Assembly: GCA_036852015.1 (NCBI GenBank)
Contig: JAANDG010000179.1
Span: forward strand, 1-64,000
Origin: Pelodera strongyloides
Lineage: Eukaryota; Nematoda; Chromadorea; Rhabditida; Rhabditidae
DNA length: 64,000 nt
Direction: 5' to 3'
The position numbers were made by a program, and so were the translations under genes. The notes under the pieces are model-generated. The model saw nothing but the letters and a program-made list of their open reading frames with translations. It was not told where the DNA came from and ran no database searches. The first letter of the stretch is position 1, and every line of letters begins with the position of its first letter. This document shows, in pieces, positions 10,601-20,656 of the stretch.

Positions 10601-12351
10601 TTGGCCTTGGGTTGGGCTTTTGTGTGGATTTTATATGCGGGAAACTATACTCGATTAACGAGCAATACAAAAAAAGAACGTCAACTAAAGGGAACCCTGA
10701 GACCCCGCTTCACGACGCCCTCTGTTAGAGTGTATACGTTTGAAAACAAACTAAGCAACTGTATTTGTAATTTGTACTATATAGTTGAAGTGTTGAAGAG
10801 ATGGGAATAACCATGACGCACCCACTGCACTGCCATACATATACCTACATATGTATTAATATAATTCAGGTTTTTGGTGATGAGAAATATAAGATGTTGC
10901 TCAAAACATTACTGCCAATGGAGAACACCGAGCGATACGCCTCCCTAAAGGTATCCCTATTATACTAGTAACTGATTTAAACCTGCTAGTCGTATATAGT
11001 GTGTAGTGTGTATGGTAATCTTGTGTTGGCTGTTTATTTATTGATTTATTTATTTATTAAATACACCAAAAGGTGTGCATCCGAGGATTACTAGGATTAC
11101 TAGGGACTAAGATTACTAGGGACGTGAGAACTATTTTAAAACATTTTTGTGCTTTGTTCTACACTATGAAGCATGTGGTCCAGGTCCAGCACTATACATG
11201 AGTTTTGAATCTTATATTGGGAGTCGGAAGAAGCCCTGATTATACCATCTATATATATATATATATTTTTTCTATCACGTATGGTAATTGGTAATCCAGT
11301 CTTGTGTGTTTTTCAGAGCGAAGTTAACGGCGGCTGTCCGACTCTGCCCACTAACCAAAGCCAAATTAGCATGGAAACAGCAGTTGAAATGTAGGTCTTC
11401 ATCATGGCATAAACTCGTTGGCGCTCTGACCGACGAAACCACCATCCGAATTAGCATACTGCATAAATTTAGACGGTGGTCTTGAGCTCGTAGCCATACC
11501 ACCGTCGGGATTAGAATATTAGGTATGGTGAAAATCAGGAACGTATCATAAAGAGATACAAGTTTCGGAAACACTACACACATTTGGATGGTGGTTTTGA
11601 GCTTTTCTTCATTTTTTGATATATCGTTTTGTTTTCTGTCCTTGTTTTGCCGTGTTGCATTTGCATGTCTATGTCTTCCATCTTCCATCTTGCAGATTTA
11701 ACTCTTCTTTTTTTACTATGAATATGTCTTTTATGTTAAGCTTATGTTGTGTATTTCCATTCCATCCTATTATTTAACCTTTATTTCAGCTGGCTGAACG
11801 AAATGAATCTGGCACATCACATTCCCTGCTTCCAAAATGGCGACATCTTTTCACTGGCGGATGTACATGAGAAGTTCCATGGAAAGGTGGTTTTATTATT
11901 TATATGTTGTCTCCTTGCGTTCTGAATCTGACTGTCGTTTGTGTTTTGCGGGCATGGGGCATCATTTTCTGACTATTTTAGTTTGTGGGTATTGGGTATT
12001 GTGCTATATTTGTAGCGAGTTGCTAGTTTACGATTACGGTTGCTTAAAGCGAATTAGTGGGCGGTTTTTGAAAGTATTTATGCAAAGTGGGACGTGGGGC
12101 CGAGTTGTTATGATGCTATTAATACTCATTTGCTCATTTACGTATTATACATAATGATGCAGTTATTTGGCATACATTCAAGAACCGGTTGCTATTTCGC
12201 TTTAACTTTCTTTTATTAAATCTCAACCTCAACTTTTCAGCTTTTCGAGGAGTTGGGCATTCCGCCGCAGGAATGTGGCGACCTGAATAGAATCTTTTTG
12301 AATTGGAGGAATGTTTATTTGGCTAACAACATGATGCTGGACCAAGACTGA
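4646..12351 (+). CDS. p53/p63/p73-family transcription factor with SAM domain (18 coding exons, 507 aa)
   Basis: Sequence-specific nuclear transcription factor of the p53 family. Coding exons: 4646-4681, 4949-5008, 5319-5360, 5885-5953, 6589-6708, 7064-7149, 7341-7425, 7632-7739, 8481-8538, 8847-8989, 9210-9280, 9578-9684, 9899-9985, 10249-10337, 10870-10950, 11317-11390, 11790-11886, 12241-12351. Every junction is AG..GT and every phase matches, giving one open frame ending in TGA. A TAG lies two codons before the ATG, in frame, supporting the start. Order: acidic segment DDLFDLFES (residues 73-81), DNA-binding domain (about 138-330), basic NLS-like stretch (about 360-367), tetramerisation segment (about 383-412), SAM domain (about 438-498). 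Zinc ligands C214, H217, C272 and C276 are present. The protein ends nine residues after the SAM domain, so the p63/p73 alpha inhibitory tail is absent. The choice between p53, p63 and p73 orthology is not meaningful here; it is the single-type invertebrate p53/63/73. No AATAAA was seen in the 900 bp after the stop. Confidence 0.9.
6192..6263. repeat. 23-bp tandem repeat, three copies, in p53-like intron 4
   Basis: The unit AATTTATTAAAGTATGTAAT recurs with a 23-bp period (ATTAAAGTAT at 6201, 6224 and 6247). It is a small AT-rich minisatellite inside the 635-bp intron. Confidence 0.9.
6589..6708 (+). other. Exon 5 of the p53-like gene: probable transactivation segment
   Basis: This 40-codon exon (residues 70-109, phase 0 at both ends) carries DDLFDLFES, hydrophobic residues spaced on an acidic background. 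That is the pattern of p53-family activation domains (F-x-x-phi-phi), which bind MDM2-like and coactivator partners. Residues after it (FQMPIVKM) are not recognisable. The role is inferred from position and composition, as activation domains align poorly between phyla. Confidence 0.65.
6745..6786 (-). mobile_element. Retroelement 3' tail in p53-like intron 5
   Basis: On the minus strand it reads TTGATGCACTCC, then TTTTGGTGTATTTAATAAA, ending in an AATAAA-type tail. The same end recurs at 11037-11085, 30653-30707 and 46037-46097, each with a different simple-repeat tail (AATA or AAT units). This is the mark of a LINE or SINE family inserted by target-primed reverse transcription. No coding part of the element is visible here. 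Confidence 0.6.
7341..9684 (+). other. p53 DNA-binding domain exons 7-12
   Basis: Six exons encode the immunoglobulin-like DNA-binding fold. Landmarks against human p53: SKNLDW (K120 region), GIFCKMGARVPFEL (human LFCQLAKTCPVQL region), VTILAQFDDATYIGKPVERCPNH (human R175, C176 and H179 conserved), FTCMTSCQGGINRR (C238, C242, R248 and R249 conserved), LRVCANPVRD (R273, C275, A276, P278, R280 and D281 conserved). Human C277, G279 and R282 correspond here to N310, V312 and A315. The exon 10-11 junction (8989 to 9210) was chosen because it restores the exact human spacing of 28 residues between the SVLVPY and CNSSC regions. Confidence 0.85.
7803..8075 (-). mobile_element. Decayed retroelement insertion in p53-like intron 8
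   Basis: On the minus strand the segment ends in GTGTGTGCATTTTTGCAATAAATG followed by (TTTATG)n, a retroelement-like 3' end with simple-repeat tail. At the other end lies a GGGGGATAATAATAAATAATG motif, itself like a plus-oriented element tail and similar to 34093-34120. It lies wholly between exons 8 and 9. No open frame of length is present. Confidence 0.45.
10249..10950 (+). other. p53-family NLS and tetramerisation segment (exons 14-15)
   Basis: Exon 14 encodes a basic stretch (KFRKRPHK, then SKKQR) typical of the nuclear-localisation region before the tetramer domain. Its end and exon 15 give VHTIHVFGDEKYKMLLKTL, matching the beta-strand, glycine turn and alpha-helix of the p53/p63 tetramerisation domain (human p63 YLPVRGRETYEMLLKI). 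The glycine of the turn and the alternating hydrophobics are kept, so tetramer formation is likely. Confidence 0.8.
11037..11085 (-). mobile_element. Retroelement 3' tail in p53-like intron 15
   Basis: On the minus strand: GGATGCACACC, TTTTGGTGTATTTAATAAATA, then AAATAAATCAATAAA. It is nearly identical to the copy at 6745-6786. The core ACACCAAAAGGTGT is itself palindromic. Only the 3' end is recognisable. Confidence 0.6.
11317..12351 (+). other. SAM domain exons 16-18 and C-terminus
   Basis: Exon 16 is a linker rich in T, N, Q and S. Exons 17-18 encode about 60 residues (WLNEMNLAHHIPCFQNGDI, then DVHEKF, LFEELGIP, LNRIFLNWRNV) with the five-helix pattern of a sterile-alpha-motif domain, as found at the C-terminus of p63-alpha and p73-alpha. 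SAM domains bind proteins or lipids. The stop TGA follows LANNMMLDQD, leaving no transactivation-inhibitory tail. Confidence 0.8.
11440..11600. repeat. Inverted repeat in p53-like intron 16
   Basis: AAACCACCATCCGAA near 11440 faces TTTGGATGGTGGTTTTGA near 11580, and a second degenerate pair (ACGGTGGTCTTGAGCTC and CCATACCACCGTC) lies between them. It is probably an old foldback element in the 399-bp intron. Confidence 0.6.
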
Positions 12352-12496
12352 ACTACTTACGTGCGTACGTTACTTGTTACCCGTAAGAATCGTAAGTCCG
12401 TCTTTTTGCTTTGAATTATGTTGTAAGTTTCATTCCTCCTATGTCTTGTACTATATTCTCACATTTAGTAAATTGTTCATTGTATATTGTATATTG

Positions 12497-12676
12497 CTAA
12501 AGCGGTGTGGCATGTGTTTTATGGAGCGTGTACGGATAACTTCACATTCCCACGTCGTAGGCTTAGTTTAGGCGGTTACTTGTGGTCAAACTGTCAAACG
12601 GGGCACACTATAGAAAAGTCGAGAATTTAGTTGTGCAGTGTGCTTTTCAAAACCATGTACTGTACCGCTTTAAAAC
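12497..12676. mobile_element. TTAA-type MITE, family A, just after the p53-like stop
   Basis: Terminal inverted repeats AAAGCGGTGTGGCATGTG and CATGTACTGTACCGCTTT bound about 175 bp. It begins 146 bp past the p53-like stop, so it probably lies in the 3' UTR or flank. No transposase is encoded. The ends resemble the copies at 19396, 19821, 35184 and 41812. Confidence 0.7.
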
Positions 12677-13594
12677 CATTCTTGTTTTTATTAGTCTTGT
12701 GAACTCTGTGTATGCGGTGTACTGTAACTATCCGATTGCTTTATCATCTGCTTGGTTAGTTGTACTTGTACTATATTCTGTAATTTAATTGGATTATATT
12801 ATTCTTTTACTTTCTGTTTTATAATTTATATCTTTCTTATCGTCTTTGTGTCCTTTTGCTCATTTCATTATATGATATAATTCATTCCGGTATTACATCT
12901 CGGTTTATTTATTTTATTTTTTATTTATATTCCATGTTTTTTTTTTGTGTGAAGTGTGAATTTGTAGTTGGCTTCGGGAAATCTCACTGTTGTTTTCTTT
13001 TTATTTGATGAATTAATTTCTTATTGTTAGTTATTCTTTGTAGTATATTTTGCTTTCTGTGTACAACCGTACGTTAGTTGATTTTTTTTTACCTTTCTTT
13101 GCGTTTTGTGTTACTAATCTAAATATTGTTCGTCTTGTATCAAATCAGCTGCCCATTTTCTTGTTGGTTCTACCTCACTTTAATTTCTAATGTATCTCTA
13201 TTGGCTTTAATTACGTTTTATGTTTTACTCCGGTGTAAACATTCATTTGTATGTTATTCTCATATCAGCCTCAGGATTCTATAAACATGTATTTTATGTA
13301 TGATCGCTAAAGCACAACGCGAAAATGTAGTGACGGGCCTACTTCTGGCGGCGCACCATCGTCGCGCCAGGATTTTGCGGCTAGAAATCTCCCCCAAGAT
13401 TCTCACCGCCCACCACTGTGTTTCGTCAGTGCGTGTCCATTTGAGTCTGTCTTTGTGTATTTGTAGCGCGTTTTGTTTGTAACATTCTAATAATAACTGT
13501 TTTCGTTGTATTTTACACGGTTTTGTCTTTTCCCGAGTAAATGTTTTTTTACTTACAAGTAATCTTTTTGCATGTGATTGTCGTGACACAACAC
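12677..13594. other. Convergent intergenic region
   Basis: AT-rich sequence between the p53-like stop and the poly(A) signal of the opposite gene. A minus-strand frame of 109 codons (13260-13589) and a plus frame (13300-13482) are open over a GC-richer patch with a GGCGC..GCGCC hairpin near 13350. Neither has a recognisable motif or splice context, so I do not call a gene. Confidence 0.4.
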
Positions 13595-13600
13595 TTTATT
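13595..13600 (-). terminator. Poly(A) signal AATAAA of the minus-strand secreted-protein gene
   Basis: TTTATT on the plus strand reads AATAAA on the minus strand, about 160 bp past the predicted TGA at 13759-13761. Distance and orientation fit a 3' UTR end. Such hexamers also occur by chance in AT-rich DNA. Confidence 0.45.
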
Positions 13601-13758
13601 GCTTATTCTTTAATAACAACAAATGTAAGGTTAAACAAAAATGACGAAAGACCTCTGCTGATCACAAAGCAAATTATTAGCAGTATCAAGATTAACGTTA
13701 GTTGCAAAAGTAATAAGAAGGATAAGGTATATAAAAAATTCTACAATTAGTTATTAAT

Positions 13759-16523
13759 TCATACTCCAATGATTGCGTTAGCCAGGGCTACAGTGAAGAT
13801 ACAGCCAAAGTAGGAGAATTGTGTAGCGGTGGAATACTGAAAGAAGATGTATCAAAGTGAAAACCCGTGCACGGTTCGCCCCAGCACATCGGCGTAACAT
13901 CCTAGAGGAATTGAGCCGCACAGTTATAGCCGACCCTCTTTTTTGTGCCGGCGATGGCGCGGAGTTTCATCCGTGCCAGAGATTGTATTCCAACTGTTGT
14001 ACAATTAAGTATCCTGCAAATCCGTGTGAATAAGTCTAACCTGTAACTCACCACGTATGTGCAGAAATTCAAGCCATGCCCTGTATTTCCACAAGGTAAA
14101 GCTGCGACTTGAGAATATTGAACTTGTTTTTGATAGAATTGAGAATTTGAATATTGTCCGTTATTGTTGTTGGAGGGATACTGGTGTGTTTGCTGTAGAC
14201 AAGGGGCCGAGGGATTTCCCTGATACGAGGGAATAGGTTGATTCGGTCGGAAACCTGAATGTTGAACATGAAAATTTAGTTGATTCTGATTACGGTATAC
14301 TGAGTAATAAGGTAGGGTCTAGCACAAACTTCGCGCTGTCGCCGCAAAACCGTTCTAGAGTGCGCTACGGTGCAAGAATTTGAGGGACCAACACATCGGT
14401 GTACCCACTTTTGTATAGGTTCGCGCTGCGCACACTTTTCGCGACATAAGTTCGCGCCGCTACTGCGGAGTTTCGGAATAATGGTTATGTATTTTCGCGG
14501 TTTCACAGTTTGACCCATTCCTCTGCGCAGCACTCTATGACAATTGTCTAGGAGTAGGAGTGAGTAGGAGTAGCTTAGGACAATTTCAATATCCAAATAC
14601 ACATTTCAGCCTCTTACCGTGACATCCACTTAGTATTTGACCACATTTTGTAGTTGAGCAATCGCATTTCTAAAATTATATTTCTATAATCTTGTTACGT
14701 GACGAGTATCTTTTCAAGCACCTACGAGTTCGTTCTGCTGCAACGTGAAACAAACTTTAGGAGGCCGCGGCTACAAACCGGCTGAGATCAGGATAAGTAT
14801 GCCGGCGCGACGCGAGGAGCGAGGAGTGTGCCGCTTATCGACAAGCGTTCCCAGGGTCCAGGCAGCAGGAGGCATGTTCTTCGGTGTTCAAAAGTAATGT
14901 TAAATTATAACTCACAGGAAATGAAGATTGTCCGTTGTAAATCAGACGACCGTCCTCGCATGCCTAAAACATATACTGCAAGTCACGTTGTATGTCTGTG
15001 GCACACTACTGGCACACTTGCTGCCTAATCCAATAAGTGTGCCACATGTTTGCCAAGTACAGAAGGGACTTGCTTGGACTTGCTCGCACACACGGAGCCG
15101 ACGGTAACATTCGGATTTTCACCGTTTCTAGTTTTCGAAAAAATATCCCCTTTATCCCTTGCAAATTAAATGTGAAAATTTACGTGTACACTCTGCGATG
15201 TTTGACAGCAACATTTGCATCCCTGGCTCTGAAAGGGAATTTAGTTGTTTATACGAGTTTTGTTACGATGGATATTGGCAATTCCAGTTGGTAGACCTAC
15301 GGAAATGTTTAGTCTAGATGTCATAATAATGCTTCTAGAGCAATTTTGGCGTCTGGCACCCCTCTGAGTGAGAGTGCGCTGTAGGTTAGCCAACGTTGCC
15401 TATTTCATCGATTTTCCATTTATTTTCATAGTCTTCGCCCAGCTATCGCCAGGATACCGCGGCGCGGCACTTCCGCGCCGTGGTTTCGCCGCGAGCCGCC
15501 CAAGTTTCATCAGTGTATTCATACCTCATCAACTATGGAGGACGAATGTGAAGCATATGAAGGACTATTGTACTGGCCACCGATAGGTATCCGGGCGATC
15601 TACAAGCAAGAATAATGAACTTATTACAACAATATTCCATCATAACGGTAATACGGGAAACGCCGCGCCATCTCCGCGCAACTGGGGTTGGCGGCGAAGG
15701 GTGGCGAAGATGCGAAGAACCCCTAAGGTGTACTGGTAAGGGGATGGGCGCGATGTACAAAGTACAAAGCCAGCTGGCACACTTATGGTACATCTATGCC
15801 GCGGCTCCCTGTCGAAAATATCGCCATAGGTACGCAAACTAAAATTGCATGACTTTCGCGCACCCATTTGTGCATGCCCGGCGGCCCTTTTACTCTCAGA
15901 TGTCGCCGGATTTCACTATGGTGGAGCGTTGAACATTTCTGACATTCCTCAGCGAAAAAAGGTGTTGAGGAGAGGCTTTAACAACCACATATGTATAGTC
16001 ATCCTATAACTATGTATACGTATAAACACTCGTACCTGGGCCTGCTGGTCGCTCGTACCGTAATTGGGCTGTGATTCTGAAAAACCTGGCTTTATACAAA
16101 AACATCCAGGAAATTGTAATAAAATTATAAAATTATCCAAAGGGAACTCAAAAATAGTGAATATATACTTATTCACTGGTGCAAAATTATTTTTGGTGTG
16201 AGTATACAAATAAACCAAATAAATGGCTAATAAAATGAAACTCACGAGAGTACACAACCGCCGACGTCAAAACAAAACTGAAAGCGTAAATTTAGAATCC
16301 AAGCATGTTGGCCTTTTGCGTCGAGGCTATGTGGTTTTTCTGTTCTACATAATAAGATCAATTTAGCAAAATTGATTGCTCGACCGCAAGTTCTTGTTGC
16401 TGATTCGCGCTGCTATGCATCTCGCCGCTTACTCTTACACTCGAAGCAATGTATATTTTTTCACTGAAATTCGGCTGTCTACCTGAAGAATAGCCCGGGT
16501 GCAGGCGCAGTTGCTATCCTCAT
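13759..16523 (-). CDS. Small secreted or GPI-anchored Q/N/Y-rich protein (6 exons, 163 aa), no known family
   Basis: Coding exons in transcript order: 16523-16483, 16277-16246, 16076-16036, 14669-14618, 14299-14052, 13836-13759. All junctions are GT..AG and phases agree from ATG to TGA. Residues 1-25 form a signal peptide (MRIATAPAPG, then LFFSFVLTSAVVVYS). A short Q/S stretch follows, then a cysteine-dense segment (KCDCSTTKCGQILSGC, residues 39-54). Residues 57-122 are rich in N, Q, Y, P and S (PSNNNNGQYSNSQFYQKQ). A second pair of cysteines (LPCGNTGHGLNFC) precedes the C-terminus, where STATQ and the hydrophobic tail FGCIFTVALANAIIGV look like a GPI-attachment signal or a single membrane segment. 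The 248-bp exon is the most securely coding. The gene is convergent with the p53-like gene. I recognise no family; a matrix, mucus or cell-surface role is only inference. Confidence 0.6.
15440..15500. repeat. GC-rich hairpin inside the third intron of the secreted-protein gene
   Basis: GGCGCGG (15461-15467) pairs with CCGCGCC (15473-15479) over a 5-base loop, in a GC-rich island (15440-15500, again 15655-15720) within a 1.37-kb intron. No exon was found there. Confidence 0.6.
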
Positions 16524-17435
16524 TTTTCGTGGTCTAAAGGATTTCATAAAATCGTATGAAGCGTTTATCATTGATTATGAAGGTGGTAGCGTATTTTAGT
16601 TTTCCTGTCGGATGTTTTTTCAGGAGTAAAAACATTATATTACAATCTGGTACGTATGTGTTGCTACAATAACGTATAACAGGCGTAATATAGTTATATA
16701 GAATAGTGTGTAAGTTCCTAAGATCAGAAATAATAAATGGTGGAGAGGTTATACTAACACGGATTATGTGATGTCAAAGATACTAAACTGAGTATCTATA
16801 TTGTATAAATGTGCGCGTTTTCAATGCCATTTATCGCCCGTATGAATCAGCGAAATTGACGCGCGAATTTGCAAACAAAAAGTCTCGTTTTTGTTGAGTC
16901 ATTTATTAGAATATGCATTTCGACTTGTGATGTGGATTCGGGAAATTAATGTTGAATTAAAGGGGTATGGCACGTGGTTTGTGAAATTTGAACTCAACAA
17001 TTAAATTTGCATGTAGCGTTTCCTTTCCGGCAAAGGCCGGCACAAAAATTTGTGTACCTGGTGTGATCCCGCATTAGCATTATATATTATTATTATAACG
17101 CTGATGTTCAGAATCGGAGGGCGAGACCGCAAAAGCGAGGAAGCCCTGACTACGAATTGAAAACCCGAAACGAAAACTAACTTTGTGCCGAAGTTGCATT
17201 GGGAGTCTGCTTGTTTCTTCACTAATGAAACTTCGGTACTGAAGTAAATAAGGGACGCGAAAAGCTGTCGTTGTCGGGGAAAACAATATTGAGTGCGAAC
17301 CGAGATGTAGGTGAACCTTTATTGGGCACTAACTAATTATAATATACAGTACCCTTGATAGTATATGAAAATCTTTTCTTCTAATCTGCTCTTCAATACA
17401 TACCATTTGGAATCTGTTTACTCTAACTGAAGAGC
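16524..17435. other. Upstream flank of the secreted-protein gene, no other gene seen
   Basis: This stretch should hold the promoter of the minus-strand gene; no TATA box or clear start site could be picked out. A single MITE-like end (GGGGTATGGCACGTGG near 16965) has no visible partner. Two short minus frames at 17001-17286 lack support. Confidence 0.4.
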
Positions 17436-17880
17436 TTAAGGGAACGCAGTCACGATATTTTCGCAATTTTTATCTAATTTTCATAAAATATAGGAAGATA
17501 TGGGAAAACATTCGATACCATTAGCAATTTCCAGGAAAACAAACTCGGGGAGAGAATTCACTGAGAATGGGAGTTACTCGACTACAGTAGATACGCAATT
17601 GCCCGGGCAAAGGCTCATTATAATATAATAAATACCCTGCAGTGTTAGACAATTGTGATATGCTGCCACGGCAGGGTATTCAATCTCGGCTGCAATCCGG
17701 GCAATTTCTTTCATGCACATGTATTGTTATCCAGTCACTCCCATTCGCAGTGAATTATCTATTATCTCCCTGAGTTTTTTCTCTTTAACTTCATATTGGT
17801 ACCATATTTTCCTTCATACCTTCCTATATTTAATGAAAATCAAATAAAAATGACGAATTTATCGTGACTGCCTTCCTTAA
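17436..17880. mobile_element. TTAA-flanked MITE, family D (445 bp)
   Basis: Both ends sit at TTAA: the left reads TTAA then GGGAACGCAGTCACGATA, the right TATCGTGACTGCCTTCC then TTAA. The terminal repeats extend about 60 bp imperfectly. Inner arms are also inverted (ACTCGGGGAGAGAATTCACT against AGTGAATTATCTATTATCTC). The centre contains AATAAATACCCTGCAGTG. TTAA duplication and lack of coding point to a piggyBac-type non-autonomous element. Confidence 0.85.
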
Positions 17881-18769
17881 TGAACGCCAGTCCCTCTAAA
17901 ATGTAACCATTTACCACTCAGAAGAACACATCGCATCTCCAGCGACTGTACAGTGTACACTATTCTTTCTTTCTATTTTTTCTAATCGCCCACACAGACC
18001 GAGCAAGAATTTATGGCCTGTTTAAATTTGCATATCTGGGCCTCTTGGTGATTTACTGATTCGCTTAATTAGGAGTAGGAGAAAACTGGGGTGATGGGGA
18101 TTTGAATCTAATGGCAAAATAAGATAAGGCTGACTTATATTTGGATTTTTTTGCTTTTTCGAATTTACATTTCTTACCGCCTAGTTTGCATCTAAATTTT
18201 TATTTATGCGAGTACTTTAGAACGTGTTATGATTATGGAAACCTTAGCGGCGATAACCTATACTTACCGACGTAGCATACCCAGCCAGTGGTTTATCCAA
18301 ATTTGCAGTCTTCAAAATAATAATTGTTTTCTTCTTTTGTTTATGTATTTGCGTATCGAAAGCAGCGCGGTCCATTTAACTTGTTGTGAAATAATTATTT
18401 TTCTTCATTTCTTTCTGATTGTTATTTAGCTATAATTTCATTCAGATAAACGATTGTTTTGCCAAACAGGAACTTGGGAGTTAATTTAAAAATTATTTAA
18501 TGAGTTTTGCTGAAAATAGTGTGCCTGCGCTTGATGAGTTGCTTTAATTTTATGATATTGCGCATGCGTAATAATTCGGTCACTAATACACTGTAAGTGT
18601 AAGTGCCACATCAGTAGTTTTTTTCGTGATTCTCTTCCTTTTTTACACAATATAGTACAAGTAGTGGAGTTCTAATAATATTTCATCAAGCCTTTATCAA
18701 GCTACCATGGTGAGGTTTTATAAACGTCTCGTGTGGATATTACAATCGCAAGTTCATTTGTTCATTGTT

Positions 18770-18965
18770 CATACACAGGGAAACGAAATAATTGCCGAAA
18801 GAAAAAACAATTTGACGACTGCTTCGTGACTGTTCGTGTCCATTTGGTGACCAGTTGATGACCGTTTTCGATGAAACTTTGTCACCACATAGACATAGCC
18901 ACGAAGCGGTCACAAAATGGGCTGACGACCTACGGAAAAAAGGGCCCCGTCATTGGGTTTCGAAT
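18770..18965. mobile_element. Interspersed element, family C, copy 1
   Basis: It shares GAAATAATTGCCGAAA, a core of GGTGACC and GGTCAC boxes, and GATGAAACTTTGTCACC with the copy at 29370-29600. CCATTTGGTGACC near 18840 and GGTCACAAAATGG near 18910 form an internal inverted repeat, so it folds on itself. No coding capacity. Confidence 0.7.
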
Positions 18966-19395
18966 TCAACTATGTATACCCTAAACAGAAATCTGCACAC
19001 TAGCCTGTATTAATTATTCATTCAAAATGAAATTTCACGAAGGGAATGTATAATAGTTTCCCAATTTGAAAGTTTTTTTTTGTTTAAAATTTGGTATCTC
19101 TTTTCGAGTACTTTTTCGTTTTTCTCAAACAAGCCGTGCTGTTGCAGTAAACAAAATCCAATTTAATTTCACAATTTAATTGAAGTCAAATTTTCCAAGT
19201 TTGATTTCGACACTTCTATATATATATATATTATACTACTACTTCTCACCTCACCCTTGTGCAAGGCACGTGCGACGAAAATGACATTTAATTTTCATTT
19301 ACACAGAACTTTGACTGAACTTTATTTTAACATTAGCTTAAACTTCATACCATATAAGTTTACTGCTGTATCGTGCATATAGACGTTGCATTGTA

Positions 19396-19556
19396 TTAAA
19401 GTGGTGTGGCTATTACAGGTGATTTTGAAACGTCTGCTGGTCAAACACATTCACGTGTAGTATGCAATATTTCTGCTCCAACCGACTCTGAAGGACATAG
19501 CTAACATGGAAATACTGTTGTTCACTTCCAATCCACGTGCAATATCGCTTTAAAAT
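19396..19556. mobile_element. MITE family A copy
   Basis: Begins TTAAAGTGGTGTGGC and ends CAATATCGCTTTAAA, about 160 bp, with the family's TTTAAA-type edges. Divergent, non-coding. Confidence 0.65.
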
Positions 19557-19820
19557 ATGATTAATCCAGATGCAGGGGAACGTCGACATTAGCACGAGTC
19601 ACTTTGTGCTAATGCCGTCTATTAGTCGCTTAGAGCCTGAATATAGGGCCCTATTTCTATATCTTAAAGTGTCCCCTTTTGGTCAAAACTTACTTACTCG
19701 CCACACCCCGTTTAAGTGATTCTAAATTGGCCGTTTTGCAATGTGCATTCAGCTGGAATTTTAAGGAAAAAGGTCTCCTGGAGAGTTCGAATTCAATCTA
19801 AACAACTCTACGTTTGAGTT

Positions 19821-19976
19821 TTTAAAGCGGTGGGGCACGTGGATTTTAAGCGTTTGCTCAATAACCGCACATGTATTTTGTGCAAATTGGTACAGAACCT
19901 GACCAGAAAGCTAAGGAATTGTATACAATCCATTCACCAATCTGAGTTTGAAAACCACGTGTTTACCGCTTTAAAA
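19821..19976. mobile_element. MITE family A copy
   Basis: TTTAAAGCGGTGGGGCACGT at the left and ACGTGTTTACCGCTTTAAA at the right, 156 bp. The interior (TACAATCCATTCA) is shared with the fragment ending at about 20416. Confidence 0.8.
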
Positions 19977-20411
19977 AAATAATATACGTAGGCTTAGGGG
20001 TAGTTTTTCAGTATTGTAGGTGGGTCTTTTTCAGTATTGTAGGTACTTTACAGCTTGCCTAATTTAGTTTCATCAAATTGTATTTATTGTTGTTGTTTTT
20101 CCTTATGTGTGTGCATATCTATAGTCTATAGACTATGCCCGACCATTGTTTGGATATATTATGGGCCATAAAAACACTTACCAGCAGATGAAACCCAATA
20201 CTTTTAAATAAACGATTGTTTTGACAAACTGGGTTCGTTTTCTTTTGATTACGGAGTATGGTAAATATTATTATTGGTTCAAATTTTCGGTCAAAACATT
20301 ATTTTCTAAAGAATCGAAAAAAACCCAGAACATTTGCGTATAATATGTGCGAAGTTGAGCATACAATCCATTCAGTATACAGTTCTGCTCAGAACCACAT
20401 CTCATACCACT

Positions 20412-20656
20412 TTAAAGTTTAGCGTCGCAGCTAGCAATAAGAAGATCCTCAAATAATTCATGCATTGAGAATGAGGCAATAGTTGCACTGCGCCGCTTTC
20501 CATCGACGAAATTGTCTTCCCACATCTGATTTTTTTTCCAGCTTTGATTTTTCTCTGATTCCTTATTGATTTCTTTGTCACTTATATTTTGTATACGAAT
20601 ATAAGGCGTTTTGTCCAACTGTGTGTGGGTTGGGCCTTGAACTGGTGTAATTTTTG
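20412..20656 (-). CDS. Candidate terminal coding exon (80 codons), abutting a MITE end
   Basis: An 80-codon open minus-strand frame follows a possible acceptor at 20657-20658 (entry phase 1). The product is polar and protein-like (TPYIRIQNISDKEINKE, then SMHELFEDLLIASCDAKL). Its TAA lies inside CTTTAAAG, the edge of a family A MITE fragment (right end at about 20416), so the present stop may come from the insertion. No upstream partner exon was established. Unknown product. Confidence 0.3.

Noticed and set aside
13260..13589. 109-codon minus-strand ORF
   Set aside because: It lies past the predicted poly(A) signal of the secreted-protein gene, overlaps an open plus frame, and has no recognisable motif.
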